NCBI GenBank assembly: GCA_019054805.1
Contig: JAHQIY010000004.1
Span: forward strand, 8,006,501-8,070,500
From: Brachionus manjavacas
Taxonomy: Eukaryota > Rotifera > Eurotatoria > Ploima > Brachionidae
DNA: 64,000 nt
Direction: 5' to 3'
Shown: positions 1 through 12,540 of the stretch, piece after piece
Position numbering within the stretch: position 1 is the stretch's first letter
Layout: every line of letters begins with the position of its first letter
Program-made: the position numbers and the translations under genes
The notes under the pieces: generated by a model
Databases searched by the model: none
Seen by the model: the letters and a program-made list of their open reading frames with translations, nothing else
What the model was told of the DNA's origin: nothing

Positions 1-747
1 GTCACTCGATTCTTAACTCTGTCTAGCCGCTTTAAAATTTGTTCTTTTTCTTCTTCCATCTCTTCAATTTCAGTTTTCAAATCAGCCGTAGTATGCTGTG
101 AAGATGTTAAGTTATCGTAGTTTTTGTGAGTTTCGATAAACTGGCTGATCAGACTATCATACTATTTGAAGATAAAAAATCTTGTTTTTATCAATAGTTT
201 GTTAGTTTTACTTGTTGATTAAGATCAAAGATCATGGGATCGGATAAAAACTCAGGTGGAATTTCGAGCTTGATCAAAAAACGAGCCAAATAAGCTCGTT
301 TTTTCAACTCCTGTAGCCTCTCAAGACACCATCGCATTATTGGATGCACGACCACTTTGTCACCTGTCACTAATCCTTGTCTAAACTGAGGACTAGAAAT
401 AAATTTGTATTAATAAAATTTTTTTAGAATAAATTCAAATTTTTCCTACACATTGTCATCTGAGGGTTTGTATTTAAGAACCTTGAGAAGGTTGAACATA
501 CGAATGGCGGTTTGATCCGGCCCTTCATCTCGAATATCACATTTTTGCTAATTGATAAAATAAAATTAATAATTTGAATATTTAAAAAATAATAACTTGT
601 TACCTTAGGATCAATTTCTGCAAAGACATCATTCAAAAGCTGGAGTAAATTGACTCCATGTAAATTGTCGAAGGCGATAAAGTTTAAATTTTTCCTAAAT
701 GGTTCTTTATTTAGTTTTTCAACGATAAACTTGACAGTGTCGTTCAT
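1..747 (-). CDS. IFT81: IFT81, N-terminal part (gene continues off the left edge)
   Basis: Intraflagellar transport protein 81, a core IFT-B subunit. With IFT74 it forms the tubulin-binding module that carries cargo into cilia. Exons on the minus strand: 747-604, 547-450, 392-212, and 161 to the window edge. All joins keep frame (48 codons; 32 codons plus 2 nt; 1 nt plus 60 codons; then open) and have GT...AG borders. The start is the ATG at 747. Diagnostic stretches are [10 protein letters not shown] and DVFAEIDPK in exon 1, [18 protein letters not shown] in exon 2, and [15 protein letters not shown] in exon 3; these match the calponin-homology-like N-terminal domain. Exon 4 begins the acidic coiled coil ([16 protein letters not shown]). 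The introns are 53-57 nt. The gene is divergent from the protease at 1667, so the 0.9 kb between them may hold both promoters. The rest of the coiled-coil protein is outside the window. Identification is from family knowledge and strong similarity. Confidence 0.93.
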
Positions 748-1666
748 TTTTAATAATTACTGAATTTTAGAGAATTTTGAAAATAATTTTCCAAAATGTA
801 TTTTTTAAATTTTTTTATTAATAAGAAATATTTTCAGTTTCCATAGAAACCAAATATTTCAAAACGTCTTTGACACTTTCAAGATTTCCCGAAATATGTC
901 TTTTTTGGGCTTTTTTTCAGTTAATAAAATTTTGATAATTTTTATAATTTAAGATTTGTCAGATTTTTTGAAAAATTTGGACTTATTTGCATCGAGCTTT
1001 TTTAAATGAAATTTTTAAATTAATGAGAAAACATTATATTTAAATTTTTTTTTTATTAAAATATTCGCGTAAGATTTATTGATTAAGCTACTCTTAAAAG
1101 AGAACAGAAAATTAATAAATTATTATCTTTTTAGCGAGTTTTGATCATAAATTAAATTGCCAGTCCCTTGTTTTTAAAAAACATATATTAATTAAATTAT
1201 TTTTTATCGATTTTGATACAACAGCGATTTAAAAAAAAAATTAAATTTGAGCCCTCTTAAATTTAACATAAAATTTGAACATTTTTTTTGAAGGAAAATG
1301 AACCTTGTAGTCATGAATCAATCAGAGAAATCCGATCATAAGAAATGTTGAAATATGGTCTTTAAAGAAAAATTTAATTTTTACAGAAGATAATTGAAGA
1401 AAAAAATTATTAAATTCTATTACTAAATATTTAAATAAATTTAATGAACATTATTAGTCTAAGATCGATATTGAAATAATGGAACAAAAATACAGTTAAA
1501 ATAATTTAAAATTAAAACACCTTTAAATCTATATTGTCAGTTTATTAACATTAAATTTGATTTTTTTCTGTTCAAATTTCTTTTCAATCAACTCAAAAAT
1601 TTAAACAAGAATTTTTTTATTAAAATTTTTTAGAAAGAATTATTATATGATTTAGAATAAGTATTA
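748..1666. promoter_or_regulatory. Intergenic gap between two divergent genes
   Basis: About 920 nt of AT-rich DNA separates the starts of IFT81 (-) and the membrane protease (+). It must contain both transcription starts. No TATA-like or other motif stands out from the A/T background, and I see no ORF or repeat. Confidence 0.4.
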
Positions 1667-4600
1667 ATGGAAGCGACAAATAATTTTTCATCTTGTACTG
1701 ATGAACCAAAAAAGAATGTTTATTCAGGATCTTATTTATCCTTTCTTAGTTGTAAATTAGCAAAAAATAAAAAAATTTTATGTTCTGTTATTATTCTATT
1801 CGTTGTTTTGGCTCTAATGACCGTGTGCGTTTTAATAGCCTTAGCAGCCATAAGTAAATATTTTAAATTTTCGAATAGTTCAATACCAAAAAATTGAACA
1901 AAAATTAATATTTAATTTAAAAAAACCTTAATTAATTTAAACTAAGTGCCTTGTAAATTTGTCAGCTGTCATTCAAATGCATTTTGCATACATAGCCCAT
2001 TTAGACCGAAATGTGTATGTGAATATGGCTATGCGGGAAATGGTGTCACTGAATGCGATGGTACCGTTTAAATAAATAATAAATCATACCAATCTAATAT
2101 ATTTTTTTTTAATTTTAGTTTGTGGATCATCTTTTTATGATAAAAATGTTCGAATCGTGGGAGGTATCGAAGCAGAGCCTCATAGTTGGCCTTTCCATGT
2201 TGTCGTTTTGCGTAAAAATGAAAAAATATTTCGATACAACAATCAATCGAAAGTGTTGTTCAATGAGTTTTTTACATGTGGTGGAACTCTGATCAACAAA
2301 AAAACGGTAATGACAGCAGCTCACTGCGTCTACGATCATAAACCAAATGACTTCACACGAGAAAACCGTTTCTACTATAAAAGCTCATTCAAAGTTTTTG
2401 TCGGCTGGCACGACATCGAGCTTTTACATGAATATTTTTACCAAAAAGAACTTTCTCTGCTCGGCATTGATGTCGAAAAAGTCATTGAGGTAAATCATTT
2501 ATTTAACCATCTTGTGGTGATGCATCAATTCATTGAAAAGACTGAAAATAGAATAACATTTATTAAAGACTTTTTCATTGATAAAATATTTCATAAACAT
2601 CTTTTCATATAAATTTAGGTTTATTAAAACATATGAGATCATCAGCAAAGGAAGAAATTAAAAAAAAAACTTTTTTCAAGTTAAGAAAAATAGCAGACTT
2701 GTATTCCAAACATGGTAAAAATATGACTTGAACTTTTTTGTGACTTTTAAACAACTTTGAAAGAATAACTTTTCATTTAAAATACTTGTATTACAATAAT
2801 GATGTATCTACATTTTAGTAAACACTATATTAAATTTTTCCAAAAATAAAATATCTATATTGCATTGACTCATGTACAAAAAAAAAAACAATACCTAAAA
2901 AACATTTATTTTTTAAAAAGAAATTTTTATCGATTTTTCAAACTTTTTTATTTAAAATAATTTTAAATAAAATTTTAAATTGTCGCAAAGCGTCTTGAAA
3001 AAAAGATTCGGGCTCGTAAAATGAAAAAAGAAATTTTAATGATAGTTTTAAATGTAAATTTTGAAAAGTAATCGTACTTTTGAATAATTCTGGTCCAAAA
3101 AGTAGAGAAATAAAGTATTTTCTAGAAGTAATTTTTTTTTAAAGTACAAAAGAAACATTCTTTTTCTTAGACAGTTATTAATCTTATCTTTAAAGAACAT
3201 CCTTTGTATTGAAGAGTATTTTAAAGCCTCGATTGTCAATAGCTTCATTTATTTACCGATCAGCTTATTCTGCACTTTCTATTCTATTTTATATAGGTTT
3301 CAGCAAAAAAGGAGGAAATAGCAAGGTAGCAATTCCACAATGGAGTTGGGTATTCAATATATCTCGATTCGAAACCTTCTTCGTATTCCTCCACCAGTCT
3401 TACAACCAATGGAATAGAATGACTCAGTCTTGTCCCAACATATCTCTCACTCAACTCAAAAAGCCGATTCGTGACTGTTATTAATTTAAATTTATTAAAA
3501 GCTTCATGATGCACGATGTTGGAGGGAGTATTATATTTTAACTTAAGGATAGATCTTACTGCTGTATTCTGAATTGCTTGTAGTTTTTTGATATTATTTT
3601 CTGAAAATGAATTCAAGCAAGGAAAAGAATAGTCTAAAATTGATCCGACTAAAGATTTATATAAATTTCCTAGTGTGTTTTGGTTGAGACCCCATTTTTT
3701 ATTTGACAATATCTTAATAATATTTAGTCTTTTATTACAGCGTTCTTTAATTTCGTCTACCAGTATATTAAAGTTTAACTTAGAATCAAATTTAATACCA
3801 AGAAACTTGATTCCTTTTTGGTTCACTATTCTGTTTCCATAGATTTTTAAGTTAAGATTATCACCCTCTTTTTTGTACCTAGAAAAGACTACTGAACACG
3901 ACTTTTTAACTGATATCTTCATTTTCCATTTAATAAGCCATTATTCTAGTTCGTTGGTGTATTTATTTATCTTATTTTCTAGGTTCTCCTTTTTGTTATA
4001 AATGAAGAATGTAACTAGATCATCTGCGAAAAGAAGAGAGCATTCGTTTTTTGTTTTGTTTCTTTTGGGGATGTCATTAATATATTTACTAAATAAAAGA
4101 GGACTAATTACTGAGCCTTGAGGAACACCTGCAATTATTTGATATTCGTCGCTCAAGTGGTCATTCACATTTACCTTAAATGTCCTAATATCTAAAAATG
4201 ATCTAATCCAGTTAGTCAAGTAATGAGTTGGATTCATTATAATCAATTTAAAAAGTAAACCTTCATGCCAAACCCTTTCAAAGTCTTTAGAAAAATCAAA
4301 AAAAAGCCACAAACTCTTATTTTCTATTAAATGATTCCACAATTTTTTTAATTAAAAAGAATAGATTATCTGATGTTCGCCGGTGTTTCCTAAATCTAGA
4401 TTGCTCCTGGATAAGGAGTGAATTTTGTTCCAAAAAATTTTATAATCTTGAATAATCTATTCGTTCCAGTAACTTTCCTAACCAACTCGTTATACTAATT
4501 GGTCCATAATTTAAAGGATCTTGTAAATTATAAGCCTTTTTTTGAATCATTTCAATGTTCGAAGTTTTCCACGCTTTCAAGACCTAGCCTTTTCTAAGAG

Positions 4601-7600
4601 ATAAATTAAAAAGTTCTATGATTTCTATTGATGAATTTCTGGGTTAGTTTTTTAAAATTTAACTATGTATTTGGTCAGGTCCTGATGCCGCTTCATTTTC
4701 AATCTTTTTAAAGCCATAATTAATTCATTTAAGCAAACTGGATCATTAAAATTACACTGATCATAATTGCTAAAAAATACAGAGTTAGAATTAAGTATTT
4801 CGAAATCTTTCTTTGTATCATTTATATCAGAATTAGGACTAAATATTGAAGATAAGAGTTCTCCAAATTATCTTCCCTTTTCTTCATTAGTTTTGAATTC
4901 CTTGTCATTTGAAATCAAATTTGGGATTAAATATGATCCTTTTTTTTGTTCTAAATTTTTTTTTTTTTTTCTAAAAGATCTACTTGTTAGTTTGTTTTTT
5001 ACCATCTTCTTGATAAAATAAAATCAATTTTGATTCCAGAATTTTTTTAAAGAAGCCTTTAACTCAAATTTAAGTTGAATATATTTTTGATTGAGCGTGT
5101 TTTTTTGGAAGTTTCTTCTTACTTTTCTGTGTTCTTTTATTAGAATAACACTGTTCGGAGGAAGACTGGTTTTGTAGTTTTATCTGAGAAAGATAAGGAA
5201 TGCTTTTATGAGAAGCTGAATGATTTTTTCTGTAATTTTATCATTTATTTGATCTAAAGTGATGGAATTTTCAGGAATAAAAACTATTTGAGAATTTGAA
5301 ATCTCGCTTAAATAATTGCCAGTTCGCTTTTTTATAGTTAAATTTTGTAGCTGTTGATTTATTTTCTAATTTTTTATTAACTGTTCTAAAAATCACAAAA
5401 ATAAGAAGGACATTGGGTGGACTATATAGACTAAATACAACTAATTCATTTTTCTTTCCTAAATTTTGTTTTATTCAAAGGAGTTCGGAATTGAATTCCT
5501 CATAAGAAAAATCTTGTATATATTCAATTCCTTCTTTAATTAAAATAGCTACTCCTCCACCATACTTGTTGCGTGGTTTAGTTAAGAACTGATAATTGTG
5601 AAAATCAAGATAAAAATTTGCCCCTCATAAATCTATCTTTAATTCATTGAGCAAAACAATGTCGAGAGTCTTTGTTTTTGTAGATTGTCTTAAAAATTAG
5701 AGTTTGACTGTTTTTGTACAAAATCGCTGTTGTTTTCATCTGAATTCTGTCCAAAATTATTGTCTTCAATCACTCCATTAAGTTCATTGTTTTCCTTATC
5801 ATTAAATTTGATCTTTATGTTTTTTTCGTTCTGTAACGCGCTCGATTTGCTTACTTGAATGAACATTGGTAACATAAGGTATTTTGTTAACTTTAGAGAT
5901 TTATCCCTTAATTTTTCGAAATTTAAGCAGATTAACTGATAGGAGTATGCAAACTTTTTTGACTGGACTGTGACGACAAAAGAGATTCCTCATTTGTTGA
6001 CTCGTTATTTGGGAACTGTGGAGTTTTGGTTATCATTTCCAACATGCTTGTTTCTATTTTAGAAATTTTATCTTCTTCTTGAATCGCTAGTTCGCTATAG
6101 TCGATTTTTGCTCGTTCAATCGATTTAAGCCTCACAGCTAAAGATTATTTCTGTCAAATGTCCTTTTTGATTGCAGTTTTTGCAAGCTTAACAGATTATC
6201 TAGCAATGTTGTGCCTTTCACCATTACAAAAAAAGCAATTTTGTATCTTTCCAGCCATTTAAATTACTCACTTTAATCCGTATAGAATTGTTGTACTAGT
6301 CAAATTTTTTACTAATTGATCTCAATTTTTCGGGAAGGAAACTTTTACTCGTTTCACACCGTTTTTAACTTGACATTCTTTGTAAGTTTTTTCTGAAATT
6401 TGTTCAACTTTGAGACCATTGATTTTAACAGCATCGAAAAAGTCTCGAAGTAATTCCTTGTTGAAATCTTCTGGAGATAGTGAAACCTAAATATTGAGTA
6501 TCTTCTTGTCTCTGGTAATTTGTTTTCATCTACAATTTAAAAAAAATTCACCACTTTCGATGCGGTAAAGGTGTGTTCGAACTTAAAAATCCATTTTTTG
6601 TTCGAAGAGAAATTGAAGATTGCTGTAATTTCTTTAAATTAAGAACAAAATTGTTAAGCCAAAAGTCGATTTTTCATAAAATTTTTATTGAATTAAACTA
6701 TTCTAGCTTTTTTGATAATTTTTCTTAGAGTTTTAGCTGCTCTTAAATTTACTTAGGCAATACTCTAGTGTGATAGTGAAGTTCCTTTCAATTTGGTCAG
6801 ATCAATTTAGTTAAATTTTAACACTAGCATTACCTGAGAAAAAATATGATTAATATGATTAAATTTATTTACTTGTTTTTAACATACATGCGTACTTGAA
6901 AAAAAACCAAATAATAAGTGTGAGTGTAATTTTTTTCTTACAATTAACATTCAAATTTAAAACTTGGTAAAATTAAGTATAACACTTTGATCTTACACTT
7001 GAAAACTTGAATTTTTAAAGTTAGACTTTTTACAAAATCAACTTTATATAGCAGCTTTAATCAGACTGTGATTGTTTTTGATAAGCATTATTTGAAAAAT
7101 TCAAAATTAGATAGTCATGATAGTTTAAAGTTTAATATACCATATTTATAAATCCACTATTTTTAACCTATTGACACTTTTTATAAAAAATGATAACAAA
7201 TTTAAGATAAAGGTCCTAAATTATGAGAGTGTTTGTTAGAAAAAAAGATAATTTTCAATCGAGTTTTATGCTGATAATCATGTCAGCCATATTTTTCTAG
7301 AAAGTTATTTATTAAATTATTAGCTTCAATTTTAAATTTAAATAATTTAAAAATCGAAAAATAATAATGATGCTACTAAAAGGGAAACTAAATTTTGTGA
7401 AAAGGCTGATGGTAAATAAATTTACAAGAGAACTTGTCGCTTGTATATTAGAAGAATCAAGGGAAAATGTAAAAAATACTAATAAGAAATCGGTCCTTAG
7501 TGAACTAAACGAAATTCTAGTATGGGAAAATGAAAGCATAGAAAACATAGAAGATCTCGAAGAAAAAATAAATGATAAAATCAAGGAATTATCCTTAAAC

Positions 7601-9805
7601 AATCGAGAATGTAAGAAAGATGGAATAGTCGAGTCAATAAAGTTTTGTATCGCTGGATCAATGACCAAAGAGAAACAAGAAAAAATCCTCCAACTCCTAA
7701 CGAAAGCTTTCTAAGCAAAAATGCAATAAAAAAAAAAAAAAAAATTTATATTTACCAAATTGCCATTAAACAAGTTCTTTTTTACTTCTTTTGTTTTTGT
7801 TTGAATTTTCTTTTTTTCAAAACTTTAGAAAACCAAAAAAAAAAAAAAAAAAATACGATCGAAAAACAAAATTTGAAAAATTATTTCTAGTATTTTTTTA
7901 AATTCATTTAAATCATGTGACTAACACAAATATGAAACATTCTTTTTTTTTTTTATCTAGAAAGACAAAACTTTACTTTACTTTACTTTACTTTATTTTA
8001 TTCTACTTTTTATATTTTCTTTACATCACCCTTGCGGTGTTTATTGAATAAATAATAATAATAATAATAACTTTTATCAAGTTTGATTATTGCATTTTTG
8101 AAAAATAACATTCAAGAGTGGAACAATAATCAAAATAAATGAAAATATGTTTACGGGTGTAGTAATCTAAAAATGTTTTCTATAAGTAAGTTTTGAAAAA
8201 TTAAGAAAATAAGATAATTTATCACTACACCTTTTGGTGAAGCAGATTTAGGTTTTACGTCTGATTTTACGTTAATAGCTTTGACATCTTTTGAGTGAGT
8301 TAATTGTAAAATGTAAATTTACTTTATATTTCATAATGATTAATAGCTCAAATTCAAGAGCGCAAAAAGTTCTACATGATACAATTTACAGAAGTCCAAA
8401 AAGTTAAAAGGACAAGAAATTAGGCGACTTCAAAAAAGAGCAAAAAACCCCATTTTTTGACGTTTTTCAAATAGGTTTTTTGCAATGAATTTTTCGAATA
8501 ATGCAAAACCGAAGTTAGATAGATCTTGAAATTTTCTTGACTTTGGCTTTTACAGATAAAAAAATTTTGGATCAAACAAAAACTTACTAAAAAAATTTTA
8601 ACTAATTTAAGAAAAAGTATCGAAATTTTGTAATAAAAATAAATAAGCAATATTCCACTTTTTGTTTTATCCATTCAATAAATTTACGAAACATAAAGTA
8701 AATTTAAATTTTACAATTAACTCACTCAAAAGACGCTAAATTAATTGATTTTTTTTAAATTAAATGTAAATTAATTTATTGTGTATAAACTTATTAATTG
8801 AGGAATTTATTCAAAATTCGTGGTACTCAAACTAAATTTCTCAAAAACTAATGAAATAACTACTAAGTTTGTTCTTAGGATATCTTTTATTAAATATTTA
8901 ATATCATAGATCTGGATATTAAACATACTATAAATTATAATGCATTTCATTCTATTATTCTCATTTCTTCATTTAGATAACTCTATGAATTCGCTTTTTT
9001 ACCAAAATGAAAATTCTATGAATTGAAGGTTAACCAATTTTTAAATAATCTAATGATTATTATTTAGCATGAAATGTTTGACATTCATTCATATAAAAAT
9101 GATATTGCGATACTTAAACTAAAAGAGGCGGTTAATCTCGGTCCAACTGTTCAACTAATTTGTTTGCCAAATTACAAAAATAATACTGTTGAATTCCCAT
9201 TCAGCAACACACTAGCATACATAATGGGCTGGGGTTTACGAAATGAAACTGTCCGCATTCGAAATAAAAAGCTTATTAATGCAAAAGTTCATATTTTGGA
9301 CACCAATTTATGCAATTATACAAATGCTATTATCAAAAATAAGACTCGCACGAATAATATCACTAGCTCAAGTCAAAGAGCCAATGATGAATACCTGAGA
9401 TATTTTTCAAATGCAAGTGAATATCAAAATTTTTTATCTTCTCTTAACATTATGTATTACATGGATGAAATGTATAAGAATAACAATATAGAGAACTCTC
9501 AAGTGTGTGCCGGCAATTACGAAGAAGGCGCAGTGGATAGCTGCAAGGGTTAAATTAGAATTAAAAAAACAATTAATTTGCTTATATATGTATTTTTAGG
9601 AGATTCAGGAGGTTCACTAGTAACTTTAAGCGAAATTAGAGGGAAAACTAGATACGTTTCGTCTGGCATTGTGTCTTTTGGTTATGGTTGTGGTCGGCCT
9701 AAATATCCAGGGTACTACATTTTTGCCAAAAAATTTATTTCTAATATTATTTCAATTTTTAAGAGTTTATACCCGAACAAGCTATTTTTTGAAGTGGATT
9801 CATGA
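1667..9805 (+). CDS. Type II transmembrane serine protease with EGF domain (S1, trypsin-like)
   Basis: Predicted exons are 1667-1853, 1947-2060, 2119-2489, 9068-9548 and 9600-9805. They total 1359 nt in one frame (452 aa), with GT...AG at every join. A cytoplasmic N-terminus is followed by one hydrophobic segment (about residues 37-62), then a six-cysteine EGF-like domain (about 65-100). The activation site is R112|IVGG, followed by an S1 protease domain. The triad is His169 in TAAHC, Asp236 in NDIAIL and Ser387 in GDSGG. Asp381, six residues before the serine, predicts trypsin-like cleavage after Arg/Lys. This architecture is that of surface-anchored proteases that act on extracellular proteins. 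The domain is long for the family because of an Asn/Ser/Tyr-rich insert before the QVCAG cysteine. Intron 3 is 6.6 kb, against 51-93 nt for the others, because it has collected transposons. Substrate unknown. Confidence 0.88.
3284..6540 (-). mobile_element. Decayed APE-type non-LTR retrotransposon (Jockey/CR1-like LINE)
   Basis: A minus-strand LINE relic inside intron 3 of the protease, antisense to that gene. From its 5' end (high coordinates): an ORF1 region at about 6540-5690 with CCHC-like knuckles around 6240-6150 ([14 protein letters not shown], then [10 protein letters not shown]); an AP-endonuclease fragment at about 5660-5510 ([15 protein letters not shown]); and reverse transcriptase at about 4900-3284. 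The RT has [13 protein letters not shown], the catalytic LLFADD box (minus ORF 4342-3941) and a long thumb/C-terminal region (ORF 3922-3284; [16 protein letters not shown]). Frameshifts and stops break every ORF, so it is inactive. Clade assignment is tentative; the ORF1-endonuclease-RT order is what the sequence shows. Confidence 0.82.
7367..7714 (+). CDS. Hypothetical 115-aa protein inside the protease intron
   Basis: A single open frame with better coding character than its surroundings: mixed codons and a charged, amphipathic C-terminal half ([14 protein letters not shown]...). No family recognised, no signal peptide and no membrane segment; the C-terminal half looks helical. The stop is followed within 10 nt by AATAAA and a run of about 16 A. 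That could be a polyadenylation signal, or the tail of an inserted processed copy. It lies on the same strand as the host gene, in intron 3, between the dead LINE and a (CTTTA)n tract. It may be a nested gene, a retrocopy or a chance ORF. Confidence 0.35.
   Translation: MMLLKGKLNFVKRLMVNKFTRELVACILEESRENVKNTNKKSVLSELNEILVWENESIENIEDLEEKINDKIKELSLNNRECKKDGIVESIKFCIAGSMTKEKQEKILQLLTKAF
7971..8070 (+). repeat. (CTTTA)n tract, stem-loop and (AAT)n tail: LINE-like 3' end
   Basis: A pentamer tract of CTTTA units (7971-8000) is followed by a short stem-loop, CACC-CTTGC-GGTG, near 8025-8039. After TTTATTGAATA comes an AAT/TAA trinucleotide run (8047-8070). The same layout (stem-loop, short spacer, TAA run) recurs at 28350-28402 with a different stem sequence. 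Stem-loop plus microsatellite tail is typical of the 3' end recognised by some LINE reverse transcriptases. No RT sequence is attached here, so it is either a heavily 5'-truncated copy or a SINE that shares the tail. Confidence 0.55.
8287..8733. mobile_element. MITE-like element with about 49-nt inverted repeats
   Basis: Arms 8287-8335 and 8685-8733 are near-identical inverted copies, sharing TCTTTTGAGTGAGTTAATTG read inward from each end. They bound about 350 nt with no convincing gene. The size and long terminal repeats suggest a non-autonomous DNA transposon. It sits in the protease intron. Part of it, near 8350-8395, resembles the reverse complement of about 45345-45388 (shared core TGTAGAACTTTTT), so a relative probably exists there. 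Confidence 0.6.
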
Positions 9806-10761
9806 ACATTCAGGATATTAGTTGATTGAAGAATGACTGGACTCGTTTTTATTGATTAAATTAATTGATTTAAAAATAGCTAGAAAATTTTAAAAGAAGT
9901 AAGATTTTTTTCTGTTTGTTATTATTACAAACAGTGAAATGAAGGCTGATGTAGCTTTAATACTTTGACACATAATACTTTAATAATTCTATTTTGTTTT
10001 AAAACTAATTATTAATTCTGTAAAATATTGTCTTTGTTATAAAAACACTAATAAATTACTATTAGTTAATCTAATATGTTTATTTTATCAAATTTTCAAT
10101 TTTAACTCCTGCAGTTTAAATTTTAAGCAAAAATTAGTTTATTTTAACTAAAGAAAATTAAAAAATAAATTTTATAAAATCTAAAGTTAACGAAATTCAA
10201 AACTTTAGTGCTATCTGAATTTCACATTTTTGGCTCAAAATTCGTAATCTACGCCCTCAAAAACCCCAAAAAATAAATTTTTTTGAAGAGAGCAAAAAAA
10301 AAATTTTTTACACCCAGGGTTCCAAAAATAGCAAACCCTTTAAAAATTTGTTGTTCTTTAAGACTCAAAATCTCAAAGATAAAACTTAAATATACTAAAA
10401 AAATATATATATTCTGAAAGAGCATAAAATTCTCTACATGTTAATGTAATTTAGAAAAAAAATAAAAGGGTGTGGCGGTTTTTGTTGGCTAAAAAAAGGA
10501 AAAAAATGTCTTTTTTCTGGTTTAAATCGTATCTCCTCCGAGGGATCAATTATGACCCGATATATTTTTTTTTTTTTTAATCTAGACAAAATTCTGAACA
10601 ATTCTATGGTTTTATTTTTTTATTTTATTGCTTTATTTTTCTTAAAAAATCTCTTCAAATCATGTGATAATTAACAAATTTGTATATTAATATTCTATTG
10701 ATATTTTTTTTTCTAAATTTTACTAAAAACTTATCTTAGTATAAATAAAATTTAGTGAAAA
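9806..10761. other. Gene-free interval with a dispersed repeat
   Basis: The protease 3' region (AATAAA-like sites near 10048) is followed by a dispersed repeat at about 10200-10480. The repeat's core, with AAATTCGTAATCTACG followed by C-rich and A-rich runs, resembles parts of 51085-51180 and 59095-59180. No gene seen. Confidence 0.4.
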
Positions 10762-11049
10762 ATGCCTAAAAAATTAAAATATAATCAAACTCGCGTTAGT
10801 AACCTTGGAGTTTTCGGCAAAAAAAAATTTATTGAAGAGGAAGAAGATGTAGATGATCACATGGAAATAGACGTTGTACCCGATACAAATAATAATTACC
10901 ATGATTTTTTTACTTCATCCGAATCTGAAGAATCCTATAGGAGGTCTTTGGTGTTATTTAAAACAGCATATCAGAGCAAGAACAAATCAGACATTTCCAA
11001 GAATGATGGAGCTTTAAGCCGAAGCAAAAGAAAAGTATTTGGGTTCTAA
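10762..11049 (+). CDS. Hypothetical 95-aa acidic/basic protein or first exon
   Basis: An open frame starting after a long AT-rich leader. It encodes a basic N-terminus (MPKKLKYNQTRVSN), a strongly acidic stretch (EEEEDVDDHMEID), a Ser/Glu-rich patch (SSESEESYRRS) and a basic end (SRSKRKVFGF). This low-complexity charged layout is common in nuclear proteins, but no domain is recognised. A weak splice donor (AAAA|GTATTT) lies at 11034/11035, so it may be a first exon. The nearest plausible downstream exon (11901-12046) does not fit its phase directly. The stretch GAAAAGTATTTGG is duplicated around the stop codon. Confidence 0.4.
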   Translation: MPKKLKYNQTRVSNLGVFGKKKFIEEEEDVDDHMEIDVVPDTNNNYHDFFTSSESEESYRRSLVLFKTAYQSKNKSDISKNDGALSRSKRKVFGF

Positions 11050-11900
11050 GAAAAGTATTTGGAGTCTATCATCATCGTTCAATACATTTTAAATTTTATA
11101 TTATTGAAGATAAAATAAATAGCTTAAATTTAAGATTAAAAAAAGAAGCTACTTTAATTAAGATATTTTTGAAACTAACTACTAATCCCATTGATTATTT
11201 AATTCAAAATTTACATTTTTTTATATCATAGTGTTTTCACAGATTTTAAACTTTATTGTAATTATATTTCAAATTTTATTTAAAATTTCTAAATATTTTT
11301 TTTTTTTTATTTTATTTTATACTAAATTTTAGCTTAAAGAAGACCATAGGTCTACAAAACCGGTCGATTTCACATTTAAAATAAAAAATTAAAAATCGTT
11401 TAATAAAACTTATTTTTTATTATCATTAAATTAAATCAATACTCAGCAAAATGCCCTTTCGAACAAAAATTTTTATTTCACTATTTAGAATTCAAATAAA
11501 ATTTTTTTGTTATATAAAGATTTTTCATCATCCTTAGATTAAGCAGGATAATAAGTTGTTCTAATGTAGTCTCAGAAAAAAATTATTTAAAATATAAATT
11601 TCTAATCGAAAATGGTGTTTGACGCACAAAATAAAAAATATAGATTAAAAAATAATTATTAAAGCATTAACAAAAAGATTTTAAGTTAAGTATAAAATTT
11701 AAATTATCAAAGCAAAAAAGGTCAAGTCTCGCATAATAAAAAAAATTAAGCATCAAAAAATTATTTTAATTTTTTGCTTTATTCCAATCATTAAATAAAA
11801 TTTAAAAAATAAATTATTTTAAATTTTTGTTCTTAAATGCGCAATACCACTTTTACTTGAATATATCTTAATTTTAATTGTAAGACTTGAACTTGTTTAG

Positions 11901-12046
11901 ATGTGGATGCTTCGAAATTCGACGAGTTGAAAATCATGGCTAAAAAATTGCAGAAGACTCACCATATTGAATCTGTTAGTACATTAAAAAAAAGATTCTG
12001 GCAAGTTAATATGAAAAATTCTTCTGGATCTAGGAATGACTGTTAA
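11901..12046 (+). other. Possible orphan terminal exon (48 codons)
   Basis: A good acceptor (ACTTGTTTAG) ends at 11900. From 11903 an open frame reads VDASKFDELKIMAKKLQKTH and ends at TAA 12044-12046 with ...RFWQVNMKN.... Lys-rich helical text of this quality is unusual in the surrounding AT-rich DNA. It needs two leading nucleotides completing a codon from an upstream exon. I could not find a donor of the right phase at the end of the 10762 ORF, so its parent gene is unresolved. Confidence 0.3.
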
Positions 12047-12540
12047 CTTTTATTATTGTTTCTTAAAAAAAAAATAATCTGTAATTTAAAAATTTTATCT
12101 CAATACACAAGCTTCCAAACTTTCAGTTAGGTATCTTTAAAAATTAAAAGAAAAATTTTTTCTCTTTCGATAAGATAAAAATCAAACACTCATTTCTTGG
12201 ATTCAAAATGTATAAAATCTACGTTATTAAAGCCAGAAAATAAATAAAAAAATGGAACCTTAAAGATATTAATGATATAAGACCCTATCGTTAATTCTGA
12301 ATACCCAGGTATAATGACATGTCGTTAAAATCGAGCAATTACGCTATCATTATATGTAAATGTAATGGTATATGGGATATGCTGGAAAACCTCATCTTTC
12401 GGAATTTGGGCAATGGACTGTGACTTTCATAGAATTAATCAACAAAATTTACGATCAAAAGGTGAAGATTGCAGTGTTTGGAAACAAATCTGTAATGGAA
12501 ACAAATCGAACTTAACTTGTGATAAATGGGATGAGGTTGA

